From the NCBI GenBank assembly GCA_033297205.1, contig MU859207.1:1-64000 (forward strand): a stretch of 64,000 nt of DNA, read 5' to 3'. Origin of the DNA: Pseudoneurospora amorphoporcata. Its lineage: Eukaryota; Ascomycota; Sordariomycetes; Sordariales; Sordariaceae. Shown here in pieces: positions 1 to 13,028 of this stretch. Position 1 is the stretch's first letter. Each line of letters begins with the position of its first letter. Below the pieces are notes generated by a model. It ran no database searches. It was not told the origin of the DNA and was given only the letters and a program-made list of their open reading frames with translations. Both the position numbers and the translations under genes were made by a program.

Positions 1-78
1 GTGTGTTGTGTTGGGGGGGGTGGGTTTTTTTTTTGTTTTTTTTTTTTTTTTCGTTTTTTTTTTTTTTTTTTTTTGCTT

Positions 79-120
<42 letters not shown>
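1..120. repeat. T-rich low-complexity tract
   Basis: The first 120 bases are a GT/G-rich lead-in (to about 27) followed by almost unbroken T, interrupted by single C or G bases. There is no telomeric TTAGGG/CCCTAA repeat, so this is not a telomere end. Long open frames across it are only Phe-rich artefacts of the T run. Its length may be unreliable in any assembly. Confidence 0.85.
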
Positions 121-3100
121 CCATTGCTTTGTGTCTTTCTTTTGCTTTGGCCATCTTGCATCTTATACCCTTGGACCTTAAAGGCAGGTCTTTATCATTT
201 ATCACCATCATGGGCCATACATGTGTTTGTATGGGTGTATTATTGTACATATAGAGTGGTTGCTTTACAGGCGTTGTTTTGCCTTTTGCTTGGAGTCTTG
301 GGGTTTGCACTTTTAACGAGGGAACAATGGCTTTGGTGTCATTGGCAGGCTTGGATTGGACTGGAAAATGGGACTTATAAGAGGAGGGTGAACCGGCTAT
401 GGATTGACATGACAGTAGATGGGACATCGGAAACTGGAGAACGAAATAGATTCATTGAAATTGTTACCTCCACAGCATTCTAAACTGGCGCCTAAAACTG
501 TCCTTTGATTTTTGTCAATGAATGGACGGACTGCATGTCCATCATGTCCCACAGGCCAGGCACATAACAGCACAAAATGGAAAGCTTCCCCATCGCGCCG
601 CATCGGGATCGGAATTGCGGGTTAGGGATGGACAGCGGTAGAAGCGGGTCGCGGAGTTGATTATGGTGGGGTCGGAGTCGGATGGGATATGGGATTGTTT
701 TCATTGTACAGTATGAGACTTGTTTCTAGGCTAGGCTCTAAGAATATGGTGGTGAGGCTTCTAGCGCACCCATGGGAAGGTAATAGGTTTATGATTGTGA
801 TCGCGATCCTGTGTCATTTCTCCTATAGTGTATGTGGGGGTACCAATGCGCATGGTGAGCATGGGCTGGTCCTTGTCGTGGTGTTGTTAATGCTTGGTAC
901 CACAATTTTTATCATAGTTTTTTAGTGCTGATTCCCCAGGCTATAATGTAAGACACAAAAGAATTTCTCAATCCCTTCGGTAGTACGTATCTTCGTCATG
1001 TTCTTGAGGTACCTCTAGTGACTGTCAGGGACTACCTAGACATGAAGTTATTAAAAAGTGAGCACTGATAGCGGAAAACACCGTCACCAACACATCGCTC
1101 TCCGTTCGGCCACGGCTCGGTTCGGGTCGGTTCGAACCTTTTCAAGCCTCTTTGTGTCTATCTACAGTAGTTGGGGATCATCATTTCCACTTACCCGTTA
1201 CGTAGATGCTTAAGAAGGGAACGTTAGTGTTGCTATTGTTGGGAAAGATCATGCATTGAAGTACCTGGCATGGATCCGATGTCTTGAACTCTGATTAAAA
1301 CAGTGTTGCGATTTTGGGGTTTTGCTGTTCAATTTCAGCGAGTGCAAGGTTGGGATTGCTACCTGCAACCTGTTATGTTACTGTAGGGAGCCATTAGAGA
1401 GTCCAAACACCAGAGCGTGCCACTGAACGTTGTTAACTCCATAGGGCAGCACATCTGTATAACCTGCTAGGAAACCAAAAGCCAATAGCTGACGGGGAAG
1501 ATGCTAAACAGTTAGCATGTGCTGCGATGGTTCATCGACTCGGCCGACCGGTCATGCAGCCCTTTGAGGCGTGTAACACTTCAAGGTAACTTGTCAACAT
1601 TACACAGCATCATATGGGTAAGCGTCAGCCCATCGAAGACGACCATGGAAGTCCTACCTTGCGTGTGTGGACGGACGTGCGCAGGCTTATGACTGTCATG
1701 CGACGATGCTGGAAAACCGGTGACGACCGAGGGTATGAACAGATGAAGTAACACGTCTGTCGGGTAGCCGTAATATTTTCCACTCGGTTCCATCTCTGTG
1801 CGACTCTTGCTTTGTTGGCACGATGTACGCGTAGAGACAGCCGGCGAGTCAACATGGGCATTCTGGAATGGTTATACGGTCCGAGCGAGGCTTGCCCGGT
1901 CTGGGATAACTCGGTAAGGTTTCCGTGGCCGGAAGCACGATGTCGGGATGTAGACGGTCATTGGGTCCGGCGTTGCCCTGTGCCCTGTGCTACACGGATG
2001 TAGGTGCATCGGTCTACTATTCATCTGCTGCTGGCCTGGATGGTTTGGTCTGGAACACAGTGATCTTGCAGGCATTGAGTGTGGGGGTTTATTGGGTCGA
2101 AGAGGATATGTTCGTACCTGAAACCGCCGTGGTTGGCTGCCCGTCCAGGTTCTTGTTCATGGTCTTTGAAGCGGTAGTGTAGTATCTCTTAATTATCAAA
2201 TATAACTCTGGGTGAGAATACGGCCGTGTTTCCGCCCGAGTTCTTCATGGTCATACCAAACCATGCGTGTGTCGTGCCTCGTGACAGAATGCATGGTCAA
2301 CATGACTGGCTAGTCATTCGTGTTTGCCGCAGATTTGTCACAGACTTTGCTGGCAATAGGGCTTCGCTTGCGTTCAAGGTGTTTTACCCCACAGCCCAGC
2401 CTCAGTGTAGCTGGAAACAAGCCAAACGCAACACTCCGTTCATGATTGGGCTTAGACAAAGGGGGCAAGCAAGCAACCATCCGCTAGACTGTGATGGTTT
2501 GGGTATATTGGCCGATGGCTTTTCGTCATTGTGTGCATGTAGTAGTGACCGTCAGGAACCATTCATGCGTGCGCTATTGGAGGTTCTGGAAGTGCCCGGG
2601 CAACTAAAGCTCATTGATCGACGGGATAAGCGCATCTCGCAAGCGCCGGCGGAAGTTACAGGGCAGCAAGGCCTCATACCTATCACAGCGTCACAAACGC
2701 CAGATTGTTCGTGTGGCGTGCAGCAGAGAGTATTGGAAGCCAAAAGTGTTGGGCGGATGACGTTCGTGTGTTTGTCCGAGAGAGCCACGCAGAGAAAGAA
2801 GAAATAAAAAAAGCACTTCACTTGCCGGTGAAAAAAAAACAAGGCAGCCAATCTCAACAGTTTGAACAATGCCCACAGAAAGCAAGCAAGAGTGTCATTG
2901 AAACGAGGTGGCCGACTTGTCAATTCTTTGTTTTCGTCAGGCTTGCCGTTGTGTTGCTGTAGTGATTACGAGAAGGTCGAGTAACCACATTGTTAATGAT
3001 GGCAGAGCTTGTCAAACGCGCAACACTATCTCCACGTGGGCGAAGCAGCTGCCTGTGGTAGTTGTTCTTGCGAAGCCAGAGTCATAGGAGGTCCCATCAT

Positions 3101-6100
3101 CGAGTCGAAAAGTGTGGCTTGAACTGCTTGGTCGACACCATGCCTGCTGGCCCCATATAATGCGCAGAGATGTAGATGCAGCATCAAACTGCGGGCGTTG
3201 CGCTGCCGTTCGCCGTTCCATTCAGATAGTTTAGGAGAATAATCCCGATTGCGAGAGATTCTTGTAAGCTGGCTGCTGGTCGTATCGACGGTTAGCTGCT
3301 TTGATGGCTGCTCGAATATGGTGGATGAGGCCGTACGGAGCTGTTGATGATTTCCTGGGCTGGCATGTGGCATCCGGGCTTGACACCACTGCCAGGGTCC
3401 TGTCGTCGAATTGGTGGTAAAACACAAACAATGTGATGACGGTCAATCACTCTCAACTGAACCATTCTCGTTGGATATTCAGCGTGTGAAGAAGCGGGCA
3501 GCCCGTAATTCCGACCGACGTGTTGGATCGATGTTGACTGGAGGTGACAGCTCCTGCAGTCTGCTGTTCTGCATGGCGCTCGCTTGCCCCGCAGCCGACG
3601 CCGGGCCAGCAAGGTACCTGTGACGGTCCAGGGCAGCACTGTCCGCATCCACGGGCCTGGACTGACAGGAACTGTTGAATTGCCGGGAGGATTGACAGTT
3701 GGAGTTCGAGGCCTTCAGTCGGGTCTGCAGAGTTCTTTCGGAGACATCTGAACCCTCCCCACGGCGGCTATCAGCAGTAGCGTTCGCGAGGAATCGGGGG
3801 TGGCTTGGAGACGGAACTGGCCTAGAGAGAAGAATACAATGCAGTTTTGCCCATCATCATGGTGTGTCAATTGGAACTAGATGCTGAGATCCGATGGTCG
3901 ATCAGATGGGCCGGATGTCATAATGATCAAGATGAAATAGGCCGTGGCTCTGGTCGTGGTTGTGGTCATGGGCGTGGACGTGAACGTCGTTGTCGTGAAG
4001 GTCCGAATGTTGACGCTGGGACTCGGAGAGATGGCATGTCCTCCCGTCGTGGATGCGGTGCAGCGTCAACTAGAATAAGGCACTAAGGAGATGCAACAGC
4101 GATGGAGGGTGGGGTAAGCCCGGTAATTACTTACTGGGCTGCCCCGCCATCTGCCGGCCGGCTGCCAAGAGGCACAAAGTGTAGTTCGTGCTTTCAGGTG
4201 TTCCTCAGCGCAACTGGCAACGACCTCCATGCTCCATCTACACCATAGTGCAACCGACACCCCTCCGACCACGATGAAACCGATTTGTGCTTCGCGACAT
4301 CAAGCTCCAGTTATCGTATTGCAGAAGCTGGAACCATGCCGAACCTCCTCGTCTCTTTCTTGATGCTGCTGTAGGACCGGCCTTCCAGCTTTTCGTTGTA
4401 TCGGATCGGATGCCAGCAGAGCCACCACCGAGGGCCACCACCCGCTTCTCTCGTCCAAGTAGACCAAGTACCGGTACATGATGAGCTATGTACTCCTGGA
4501 AGGCATCACGATACTACCCCGCCTCATCCGAGCGTCGAGCAGCCTACAAGCCCTACCTCTTTTCACCGGTCTGGGAATGTGTGTAAGGCCATGGTCAATA
4601 TCGGCAAGGGAGGAAATGTCAATGCCGGAGATCGATCAGTACTAGGCGGGAGTAGGTATTAGGTAAGGTAGGTATTGGCACCCGACGTCGTTCAGGTTGG
4701 CCGCACCACAGGCACCTAGACCTACCTACCAGACTTAGCTTCACACCCACTTGCCGACGCCCCAGGGGACGGGACACAACGACGCTCCTCGAATCCCGAG
4801 TAGAGGCAGGATAGACGCTCTCCGCATTGGTCGACCTCGATTTCCATCACCTGATTGCAGGTACCTGCTTGGATGAAGTTTGAGCCATATTGATAAACAG
4901 CCGTTGATGGAGGCCCTCAGAGAAACGAGTCCCAAAGATTATATCAAAGAACACGCCAAGACCAACCGCTCCATGGATATATTCGACATCAAGTTCTAAT
5001 GCCAGCTACATATGCCAGGGCCTTCATGGTCTGGCTCTTCCCTGCAGGACCCAGCGAAAGTTTTAGACGAACCGTTGGAGATTCATATTTGGGCGGACTC
5101 GGCACAGACACACCCACGTTGCACCACCGCCGTTGACATCGTGGCACCCGATCTCCTTCGACGGTCCGTCTCCCCGAAGTCCAAATTTCCGGCTTCATGT
5201 CTCGACCACAGCATTTTTGCACGCTTCAACGTCAGTGTCAGCATTGGGTTTCCGACTACCCGAGTCGAACAGTTGGGCAATACTCATGGCTCACGGTGGT
5301 CTTCAAGTCGAAAGCGCTTCACTTGCTGGCTCTGGCACTTGTTCAAGCATCCCCAGGCCTCAGACTCTCCCCTGGCCCACCAATGCCCCGGACCCAAGAG
5401 AGTGCAGGCTACATACGTAGCTGCGGCAGCTTACGTCTCCCATGTGGCCGTCCCAAGACGAGAGCATGACGCGCAGACCGCTCGGCACACCATGCCAGCC
5501 GCCCAAAAAGGACAGCTTCTAGCAAAATCAATCGTGGACACTGTTCTCCAAAAGAACCAAAGTTGACCTTCAACGTCCAAGAAGGAGGCAGAGCCGGCAC
5601 TTGAAGTGGCAGTCGAGGGTAGTCTACGCTGCAGCTCGGCCGGAAATGTAACGAGCTTCGGCTCGTGTCTCCAGTGCCTTGACCCAAAGCAACCGGGCTC
5701 CAAAATCAGTATGCACATGTCCGATCCTCACAGGACGTCTCAATCAGCCCCCAGCTTTCCTGGAATGCCACATGATGTCGGTTAATATTCAGTACTCGAC
5801 GTTTTCGCGGCTATATTTTTGGGCGCATTGCCGCAACTAAGAATAAACACCATCAACCAGGTGAACAAGACGCCTGTGCGCCCAAGCCTTGGTATACGAA
5901 ACCATGGTTTATTAATTTATTGGTGAGTATTGGGTGGAGATCATCTAATGATTCTCCAAGGCTACAGATAGTCGGGCTCTGTCGGGCTCGCTCATATTTC
6001 TAGTCAGACAATCATTCGACTCGCTAAGCACACATGGAGTGTGTTTCAGCGGAGTAGCATCTGAAGATCCCATATCAGATACTATAACCCGAAGCCAGAC

Positions 6101-7840
6101 ATTCGCCCGTCATTCCATGCGTGTCTAAGTCGTCAGACTAGCTAACCACGCGGCATCATTGTACCTCCATGTCATGGGACTTTCTGGGGTTTTATTCTGT
6201 GACGTCTCAACCTCCCGGTCATTAATGTGGCCTTATAAGACCCCACACTTTCATCCAGCCTCCATCTTTCATGGGTCTGTCCATCAGGCCGGCTCATCGA
6301 GTTATATCAGATCTGTCCTAAGACTCAATTGCGGTTATATTGACCTGAGTCTTCGGTCCTACTCCCAGCAACGACAGACGATGTCCTAATCCGTGCCTCG
6401 ATGATACCTGACAAGCCACAGGTCTTCGCTTATGTGGCTTTCGATGTTTACAGGCTCATTCGTCCAAAACGGAGCATGAAGGAAACGGCGCATCTCACCG
6501 TTTCTATCACAGGCTTGTCGGTGTACAAGGCATGGGAGTCCCCTTCTGCCGCCTTCAACACATCTCGGGTGGGCTTTCTTCGGGGACAGTCGTGCTGAAG
6601 TTGCTTCTGTTCTCCTTCCTATCCTGACCGTGGTTCCCGAACAAGGTCCTGCTAATCTCATTCCATGCCGCTTCACACAAATCAGGAAGGCAATCACTTC
6701 TCAAATGACTAAATGTCATAAAAGCTAACTCTGACTGCTGATCTTCTTATCTTGCAAACTATTATGACGAGGTTCTCTCCATATCCCTCCCGTCCCGTCT
6801 GATGTCAGCTTCTAATTTTTCAAGTCTTAACAGACCCTTGACCGAAGACCCCAGTTCCGAACCCCCGGAAGTCCCAGAGGACGAATCGCTTCGGAGGATC
6901 CTGTCTGACATGTGAAATCGATATTGACAGATGAAGCTGACGCAATCGGCATTCTCATCATCGAGCGGACTTCAAATCGTAGCACAATCCGTATACGTCG
7001 ACAAATAATGAAGCAAAAAGGTAAGACCGATGTCGATAAGCATCAACGATGGGGATGGGATGGAGATTGCGCCATGTATGCCACCGTGGGCGGAGGTGGA
7101 GTGGATATGGAGTTGTGCGTTCCGCCCACAGAAGAGGTGCTCTTACAAACCAGTGATCCTGATCCTAAATTCCTGATTCTAACATAACCATATTTATCAA
7201 CCTGGACACCCACTTCTTCATCCCACGCTGTGTTGGTGTCAAGGAGGGGAGAGGTAGAAAAAAGCCGCATACCTAGGAGTCATCTGGTGTGATGGTTACT
7301 CAGCAGCAGCTGCTCTTGGTCTCGTCAAACCATCCCTCCACTTTGGGCTTCAATCGTCTCAGTGGCCGAGCACGCAGGGGCGGAGGTGTAGCTGTGCTCA
7401 TGTCCTTCATGATTGGTTTTGAAAGAAGGCGCAAGTGAAAACCTTTGAATGGTGGCCATCAAGGTTGACCACTGAAGAGTGAAGAGGAGGAGTTGAAGAC
7501 TAGATGATGTACACCAAAGAGTCCAAAATGGAAAACAACAACTGACCAAAACATTCATCGAAAGGAGTGCATAAATAACAATATCCATGAAAGGCCGAGC
7601 GGTGATCTGGTAATAAAAGAGACTCGAAATGATAACTTACAAGTTGCAAAACAGGACCCGGGGCGGGAGCGGACCGGGCCATATTGGAGACCGCGGCCGG
7701 ACTGGACCCGGTTCAATCACCACGAACTCTATGATCCACTTGAACTTATCGGGAACTCCACAACCAGATCACAAAGACAAAGAAATCAAATCTGGAAAAA
7801 AGAAAAGGTCAAGAAAGAGCAAAAAGAGAAGATGTTGTGT
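121..7840. other. gene-poor intergenic region
   Basis: About 7.7 kb in which I cannot support any gene. Open frames of 60-193 codons exist on both strands, but none has a recognisable domain, a convincing splice-joined continuation or a plausible codon pattern. The longest (2226-2807 plus, 5012-5566 plus) look like random open frames in moderately GC-rich DNA. Around 3946-4010 there is an imperfect GTGGTT/GTGGTC/CGTGGA simple repeat. Around 4630-4680 there is an imperfect GTAGGT-type repeat. The base composition is not strongly AT-rich, so this is not a heavily RIP-mutated block. Confidence 0.6.
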
Positions 7841-7911
7841 AGCTGCAACTCGTTTCGATCGAGTGACCTCCGGGTTATGAGCCCGGCGCGCTTCCGCTGC
7901 GCCATGCAGCT
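7841..7911 (-). tRNA. initiator tRNA-Met (CAT)
   Basis: The reverse complement folds as a full cloverleaf of 71 nt. It has a perfect 7-bp acceptor (AGCTGCA with TGCAGCT), a GCGC/GCGC D stem, a CCGGG/CCCGG anticodon stem around loop CTCATAA (anticodon CAT), and an ACTCG/CGAGT T stem. Two features mark the cytoplasmic initiator rather than the elongator: the A1-U72 end pair, and the T loop ATCGAAA, with A54 where elongators have T54. There is no intron. A T5 run follows about 15 nt downstream on the minus strand, as expected of a Pol III terminator. No CCA is encoded. Confidence 0.97.
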
Positions 7912-8371
7912 TGTTTAACCGTCGTTGGCATTCCGGATCGGTATATGTTTTTGTATACACTACTAAAGAGAGTAACGTTGTTTGTGCACTCAACGAACAC
8001 ATCTGCACGGCACTTGTGAAGTGGAACAATCTACCAGACCGCGTCTTCTATACCTTTAGTTACCTCTACCTTCAAAAGCTTCGAAGTCAACTTGCCAAAG
8101 GCTACTACGAAACCTCGTTATTATCTCTCCGTCGTTCTTCATTATTCTTATTAGCTTGTAGCAACTCAAACGTTATTCTATACACATTGAAAAGCAAAAA
8201 GAAGAGGGCAAAGCCGCAAAAGGTAAAATATCATTTGCTTGACTGTCGAGTGTCGTCCCTTTTCCACAATGCCTCGCTGCCCACGCTGTTCACGGTATTC
8301 CGGCCATCACCAAAGAACAAAATAAAAAAGGGGCGATCCACATGTGCAAAGGTGCATAAAAACAGGCAATT

Positions 8372-8476
8372 GACAAGAGTGGGATTCGAACCCACGCCCT
8401 TTCGGACCACGGAACTCGTAGAGGAGATTAAGAGTTAACCTTAACGTGGCGCCTTAGACCGCTCGGCCATCTTGCC
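8372..8476 (-). tRNA. tRNA-Leu (AAG), intron-containing
   Basis: The reverse complement gives acceptor GGCAAGA with TCTTGTC (one G-U pair), a D arm with GCCGAGCGGTCTAAGGC, anticodon stem CCACG/CGTGG, a long class II variable arm and T arm GTGGG-TTCGAAT-CCCAC. The class II arm and D-arm sequence are typical of Leu. The anticodon is AAG, preceded by U33 and followed by G37. A 26-nt intron follows position 37, in the standard eukaryotic place. It contains CTTAA, which can pair with the UUAAG of the anticodon loop. A T5 run lies just downstream. Mature length is about 79 nt before CCA. Confidence 0.95.
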
Positions 8477-11400
8477 TTTTGATTGGCTGAAAGATAGCAG
8501 GCGACAATTTAACTTGAGAAGGACAGGCCTCTGCCAGCCAGCCAATAAGCGGAGATGACTTCTCAAGCGGCGATGCTTGTTGTACTTGCCATGTAAAACA
8601 TCCATTGCTTTTAGCCTGACATGCTTCTCAAGCTGCGAAACCAATGTCCATATCCATGCAGTTAATAGTCAGGTGTAGATAATTCTGATGGGTAGGTAAC
8701 GTTGACACTGTACCGCAAGCACCTGGACCTTAAGGTAGACTCCTCGCAGATCTCCAGTCACAGTCCACCCGTCTCTCCGGAGACCTGTCGTCAGATAGCA
8801 CTGTACTTACTACTTGAGTAGTTTTAGAATGGCAAAACAAAGCCGTGCCAGTAATCATTCCGAAAAAAAGAGGGTAAGAACGTCTGTCAATGTGGAAGTA
8901 TCCGGCTTGTACAGTCGCCCAAGTCGCTCGGTACAGTACTTCACAACCGTCACCATACCTGGCAGATACTTCTTTGCGCTCAAATCTCAAGGAAAAAGAA
9001 CCAACAAAGGGTCCAGTCCGTTCCCAGAAAGGCATGGAATTCGGCGACGGCGACGGCGAGGTCTCAGATACCTCTAGAGATCGCAGCGTAGCAAATGGGG
9101 GACAAGATACTGGATTCGGAGCTCAGAGGAGAGGCAAGCAACAAGCATCAAACGGCCGAAGTGTTGCTACGATTCTCTGGTGCCTGGAATACGCGTTGCT
9201 TCTGTCGTCTGTCGTATGATGCATTGGAGTTTGGAATTCAAGGTACCCGCGCCGGTATTCCGGTACCGCCGACGAACCGCATGTGCAATCTCTCATGTGA
9301 CCGGCGCCGGGATGAATCCCACAGTCACGGACAGGTTCTTGTATGACTGTAAAAGGCATCGAAACTTCGAGAGAAATGCCTGCATACTGGAGTTGCAAAC
9401 ACTGTTACGGACCGGGCAGACAAGCAGCGAGCCTTCGACCGTTTGGATGCCGTCTGCGTTAGTCTCGCCTGTTATTCAAAGGATGTTCGGGTCTGAGCGC
9501 GTAAACAAACATCCTAGAGGTAGTCGGTAAATTCCCATGGGAATTCCAGCCGCCGGCCCAATCCGGTCAGGTGTCACCAAGGACTATGGCCAGGAACATA
9601 TGCGCAGGTTCCAACAACCCGGCTCTCGGATTCATAAGCTCCCAGCTCTGAGGCGAACAAATTTTGTGATTTTATGACATGAATTTTTTCATCAGAGCTC
9701 ATCCTTCCGCTCTCTTGTGATCGATGATGAGCTGTTCTGGTTCATCAGAGTTTGGCTGGAACTAACGCATGTTTCCCAAGCCGTCGGTAGATTGAGGATG
9801 TATATCGCGAGCCTTGCTGCTTGCGCTTGACAGCCTAGTGCAGAGGTACAGCTACTTCTCGGTTGGAGCTTTAGAGGTTGTTCGCCAGCCCGGATTTTGC
9901 TGACCGCGGTCAGAAACCGATGACACTGTGTCTGAATGGGAAAAGAGAAGCTAAGCTGGAAATGGATAAAACTTCCCTAGCTTCCCTTCCATAATCGAGA
10001 TCGTCCGGTAAAAAGTGCGCCCGAGACAAGCGTGACAAGGTACCGCTTCTACTCATCCATAGCAAATATCATCATTTGTAAGTAGATGCGGTACTAGGTA
10101 CAGCATCTGGTTGCTACCCGAGGTCTGGAGCCCGGGGCGGGCAAGTGGTCGGCGAGGTGGTGACCAGCGATTTTCCCGAAAGAGGGAGCGCACACACTGG
10201 GGAACATGTGAGGCAGAATGGCTTGCTTATAAGTAGTTTATAAATTCAAAAATAGACGCGCAGCCGCGGGCACGCCAAAGCGAGTTTGCTGTGGGCTTGC
10301 GAAGTTCAGACAGAGAAGCAAAGTTTGCTGTTAGGAATGGTAAATTTCTTGAGAGAGCTAGTGTAGGTATTGGGAGGACGGTTCAAACGGACGGTCAAAG
10401 ACAGGTGTGGGTCCGTGTTTTGCTTCATGGGGAAGGTGAGATGTTCACTCCAGTCTCTCCCCATGGTTGTTGATTCAGAATCGACCGATTTCCTTGGGCT
10501 TTATCTCGCTTAGCTTTTGGCTGGATACTTTGCTCTGTAACGGTTCCCAGCATTCCGGTTCGGTAATGCTAATGAGTACCGTTCTTGCAAGGTCTCAGCG
10601 GAAAAGTGACGATGATCGGCGAGTTACTGTCCAGTTTGCCCGTCGCCGAGATCTTTTGGTGTATGGGATAAACACTGGCCTCCCACAATCCGAAGGCTTT
10701 GGCTTTCAAAGTCCCTTCGATACTGTTTCCATTGCATGAACATGGATAAGTGAGCTGGGCTACTAGTGCCGGACGGTATGAACTGTACGCTTGATTCAGT
10801 TGATAGGTCATTCAGCCAGTCATTATCTGGGAAGGTAACGGCGAATGGAAGAAGGAAGCTAAAAAGTCACCGACGGTTTTAAACCAGAAGAACACTCTCC
10901 GGTAACAAATCACACCGATATCAGAAGCAGTTCCTTGATGCTTCGGACGACCCTTCCCAGCGAGATAACCACATCGACGATGAACAACCCGTCCGAGTCC
11001 CCGTTGTTGTCTCTGGGGTTCCCCGGATGTTTTCCTTTCTGGTATCCCGTAGCGTGCAGGTGAGACTGTGTGAAAGTGTGTGATGCCCGTCAAGGTGGGA
11101 TTAGAGGCCGGGGATCTCCAGCGTGGTGTCTCAACGATCATGTGAGCGATCACGACCGCCTGTTACGACCAGTCAATTTGTCGGGCAAATTCCAGTGCCG
11201 GCGGTGGTCTGGGCCCACTGGCGGTACTCCGGGGCTGTCGCTGTGGGTTGCGTACCCATCTGTGGCTGCTTGTGGCTTAACTGATCGATTTCACAAATTC
11301 GGATTTCCCATGGCCTGGTTTCACCTCCCTTTTTCGACTCTGGGGCATGTCCTGCCTAGCCCTGGACTGATTCGTTTGCCTATAAGTACTTTGGACCCTT

Positions 11401-11943
11401 CTCACAGGTACAAAGAGGCCAAAACGGTCCCTGGGCGAGCTCCGTTTGTTATGCGCAAGGACGGATTGATGGGATTTTCCCTCGGGAAGCGTGGACTGCA
11501 TGCTTGTCTTGGTCGTTTATGCAGGCATTTGCTTCACTTTGACGTGATCACGGTCGTGGCTCGTTACCATTCGATGCTGATTGACCGTCAACTCGTTTCG
11601 GCCTATGGAAGGTTATTTCTGGTTGGTAGAATGCAACAAGAGTTCCTGTCAAGACGGCATGCGAAACACTAACGCACTGTTCATAGGGCTGTGTGTATGT
11701 CTCTGGTTGGCCTTCTATCGATGCAATGGAACTCTTGCACGGCATCGTGTTACCACTTCACACGGAACAATAGTCTCGAGCCCGACGACGACCACAGAGC
11801 ACATGATGGTAATTCTATGCAGCTTGGAGGCTAGCAAGTCTCAAGCAGAGGCACCTCCTGAAATCTAGGGAAAACCGTGGTCGTTTGACTGCCAATAGTT
11901 ACCTGTCTGAACAACAGTCCAACCCCTTGCAGAGACGAAGACC
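8477..11943. other. intergenic region without supportable genes
   Basis: About 3.5 kb between the tRNA-Leu gene and the 3' end of the terpene cyclase gene. The longest open frame (11070-11672 plus, about 200 codons) has no recognisable domain and no good start context, and I treat it as chance. I see no repeat or RNA gene here. Confidence 0.5.
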
Positions 11944-13028
11944 TTATTGCTTCTTCTTCTGTTGGTTCCTGGGGGCTGCCATGGCGGTCCTCATTGCGAG
12001 CGTACCGTCTGGAAGCACTACTTCCGAGCGGCGGACCTGCCACAGCACGAAAGGATAGGCAATATCGCAGACGAGGGAAGTTCCCCATAAGAATACGGCA
12101 AATGGATTGAAGACGAACCCGTGTGCCTCTGGCCAGAACCACCAAAGGAAGACGTTGGCCAACACCAAACCGACCAGTGTTCCGAGAGCTCGACATAGCC
12201 TGGGGTAACTGGTTAGTGACGTTTGCGTGGAGATGTCTGTGATTGTGATGGGTTCACTAAGCGCAAGGCGCGGGTGTGGCGTTGTAAGTGAAACGCCAAA
12301 CTCGCAAATATTTGCGATAATTTCCCTGTTCCAGCGGAGATATTACCACCCTTGGTTGAACCCGAACTCGAAGCGCGAATTCATCGAGCAGCCCGGGGAT
12401 CCCAAAACCATGCCATGTCCAGGCACAGATACAGAAAGAAGACGTACCAAATCAGATAGCTTGTCCCCCCAGAATGACCCCGGGTTATGAGCATGGCAAG
12501 ACTCCCCGCGCTGCCGGCCAGTTGACACAGCGCGGCGGACCAAAAGGCCACCTCGGTGGCGTCATATCCATCCTGGCCCGCCCAAAACTTGCCCGTCTTA
12601 TCGCCGGAACCCCGGTGAGGCTCGGACATCCACCAGGCAGCAAAGGCGTAGTGACCCGCGCATCCGACGGCGGTCATAAGGGCAAAGAGCCAGCCGATGT
12701 TCCGGCCTACCCACGGGTTCGTACGACGCCAAGCCTCGGGACCGAACTGGACGGTGGTGTAGATGAGGCCAATGTCCAGCAAGAGCCAGAAGCCAAACCC
12801 GAGTTTCTCCAGAATCATCTCGCTGACGTAACAGGCATACACAAGCTCCCATGAAACGTTGAGGGCGAGGGCCAGGAGCGGCATGCCGTAGGTCTTGGTG
12901 GCTAGGGCGCGGCGTGTCATCAAGATGTAGGTCGCGTCCCAGAAGAGCACGCCGATGCCGAGCAGAGCGGTACTGGTGGGGATTACCCATGACGGGCAAT
13001 GGGCCGGCGACACATCGTTGGAGCCCAT
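11944..13028 (-). CDS. Pyr4/PaxB-family membrane terpene cyclase-like protein
   Basis: Two exons, 13028-12448 and 12199-11944, give 278 aa. The 248-nt intron has donor GTACGT, branch CACTAAC and acceptor CCCCAG, and joins the frames to make SYLIW-LCRALG. The product has about seven hydrophobic segments. Its block order matches the small integral-membrane cyclases of meroterpenoid and indole-diterpene pathways: TYGMPLLALALNVSWE near residues 47-61, VQFGPEAW near 93-100, TRGHSGGTSYLIW near 182-194, and FWPEAH near 215-220. In Pyr4 two acidic residues (E63, D218) are required. E61 and E218 fall in comparable places here, which is inference. Family members cyclise prenylated (often epoxidised) substrates in the ER membrane. 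No prenyltransferase, PKS or FAD epoxidase gene is adjacent, so the substrate cannot be guessed. It is transcribed divergently from the DUF6604 gene. Confidence 0.85.

Noticed and set aside
2226..2807. 193-codon open frame in the gene-poor region
   Set aside because: It starts at GTG, has no recognisable domain or hydropathy pattern and no neighbouring splice-compatible exon.
5012..5566. 184-codon open frame
   Set aside because: No domain, and overlapping open frames in the other two forward frames indicate low stop density rather than selection.
10101..10180. Sequence resembling the GGTGACCACCAGCG end of a dispersed 5S rRNA gene
   Set aside because: Only about 15 bases are similar. The 5S internal promoter and 5' half are absent.
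11070..11672. 200-codon open frame upstream of the terpene cyclase 3' end
   Set aside because: No domain and no start context. Mixed Phe/Leu/Ser composition is consistent with chance.
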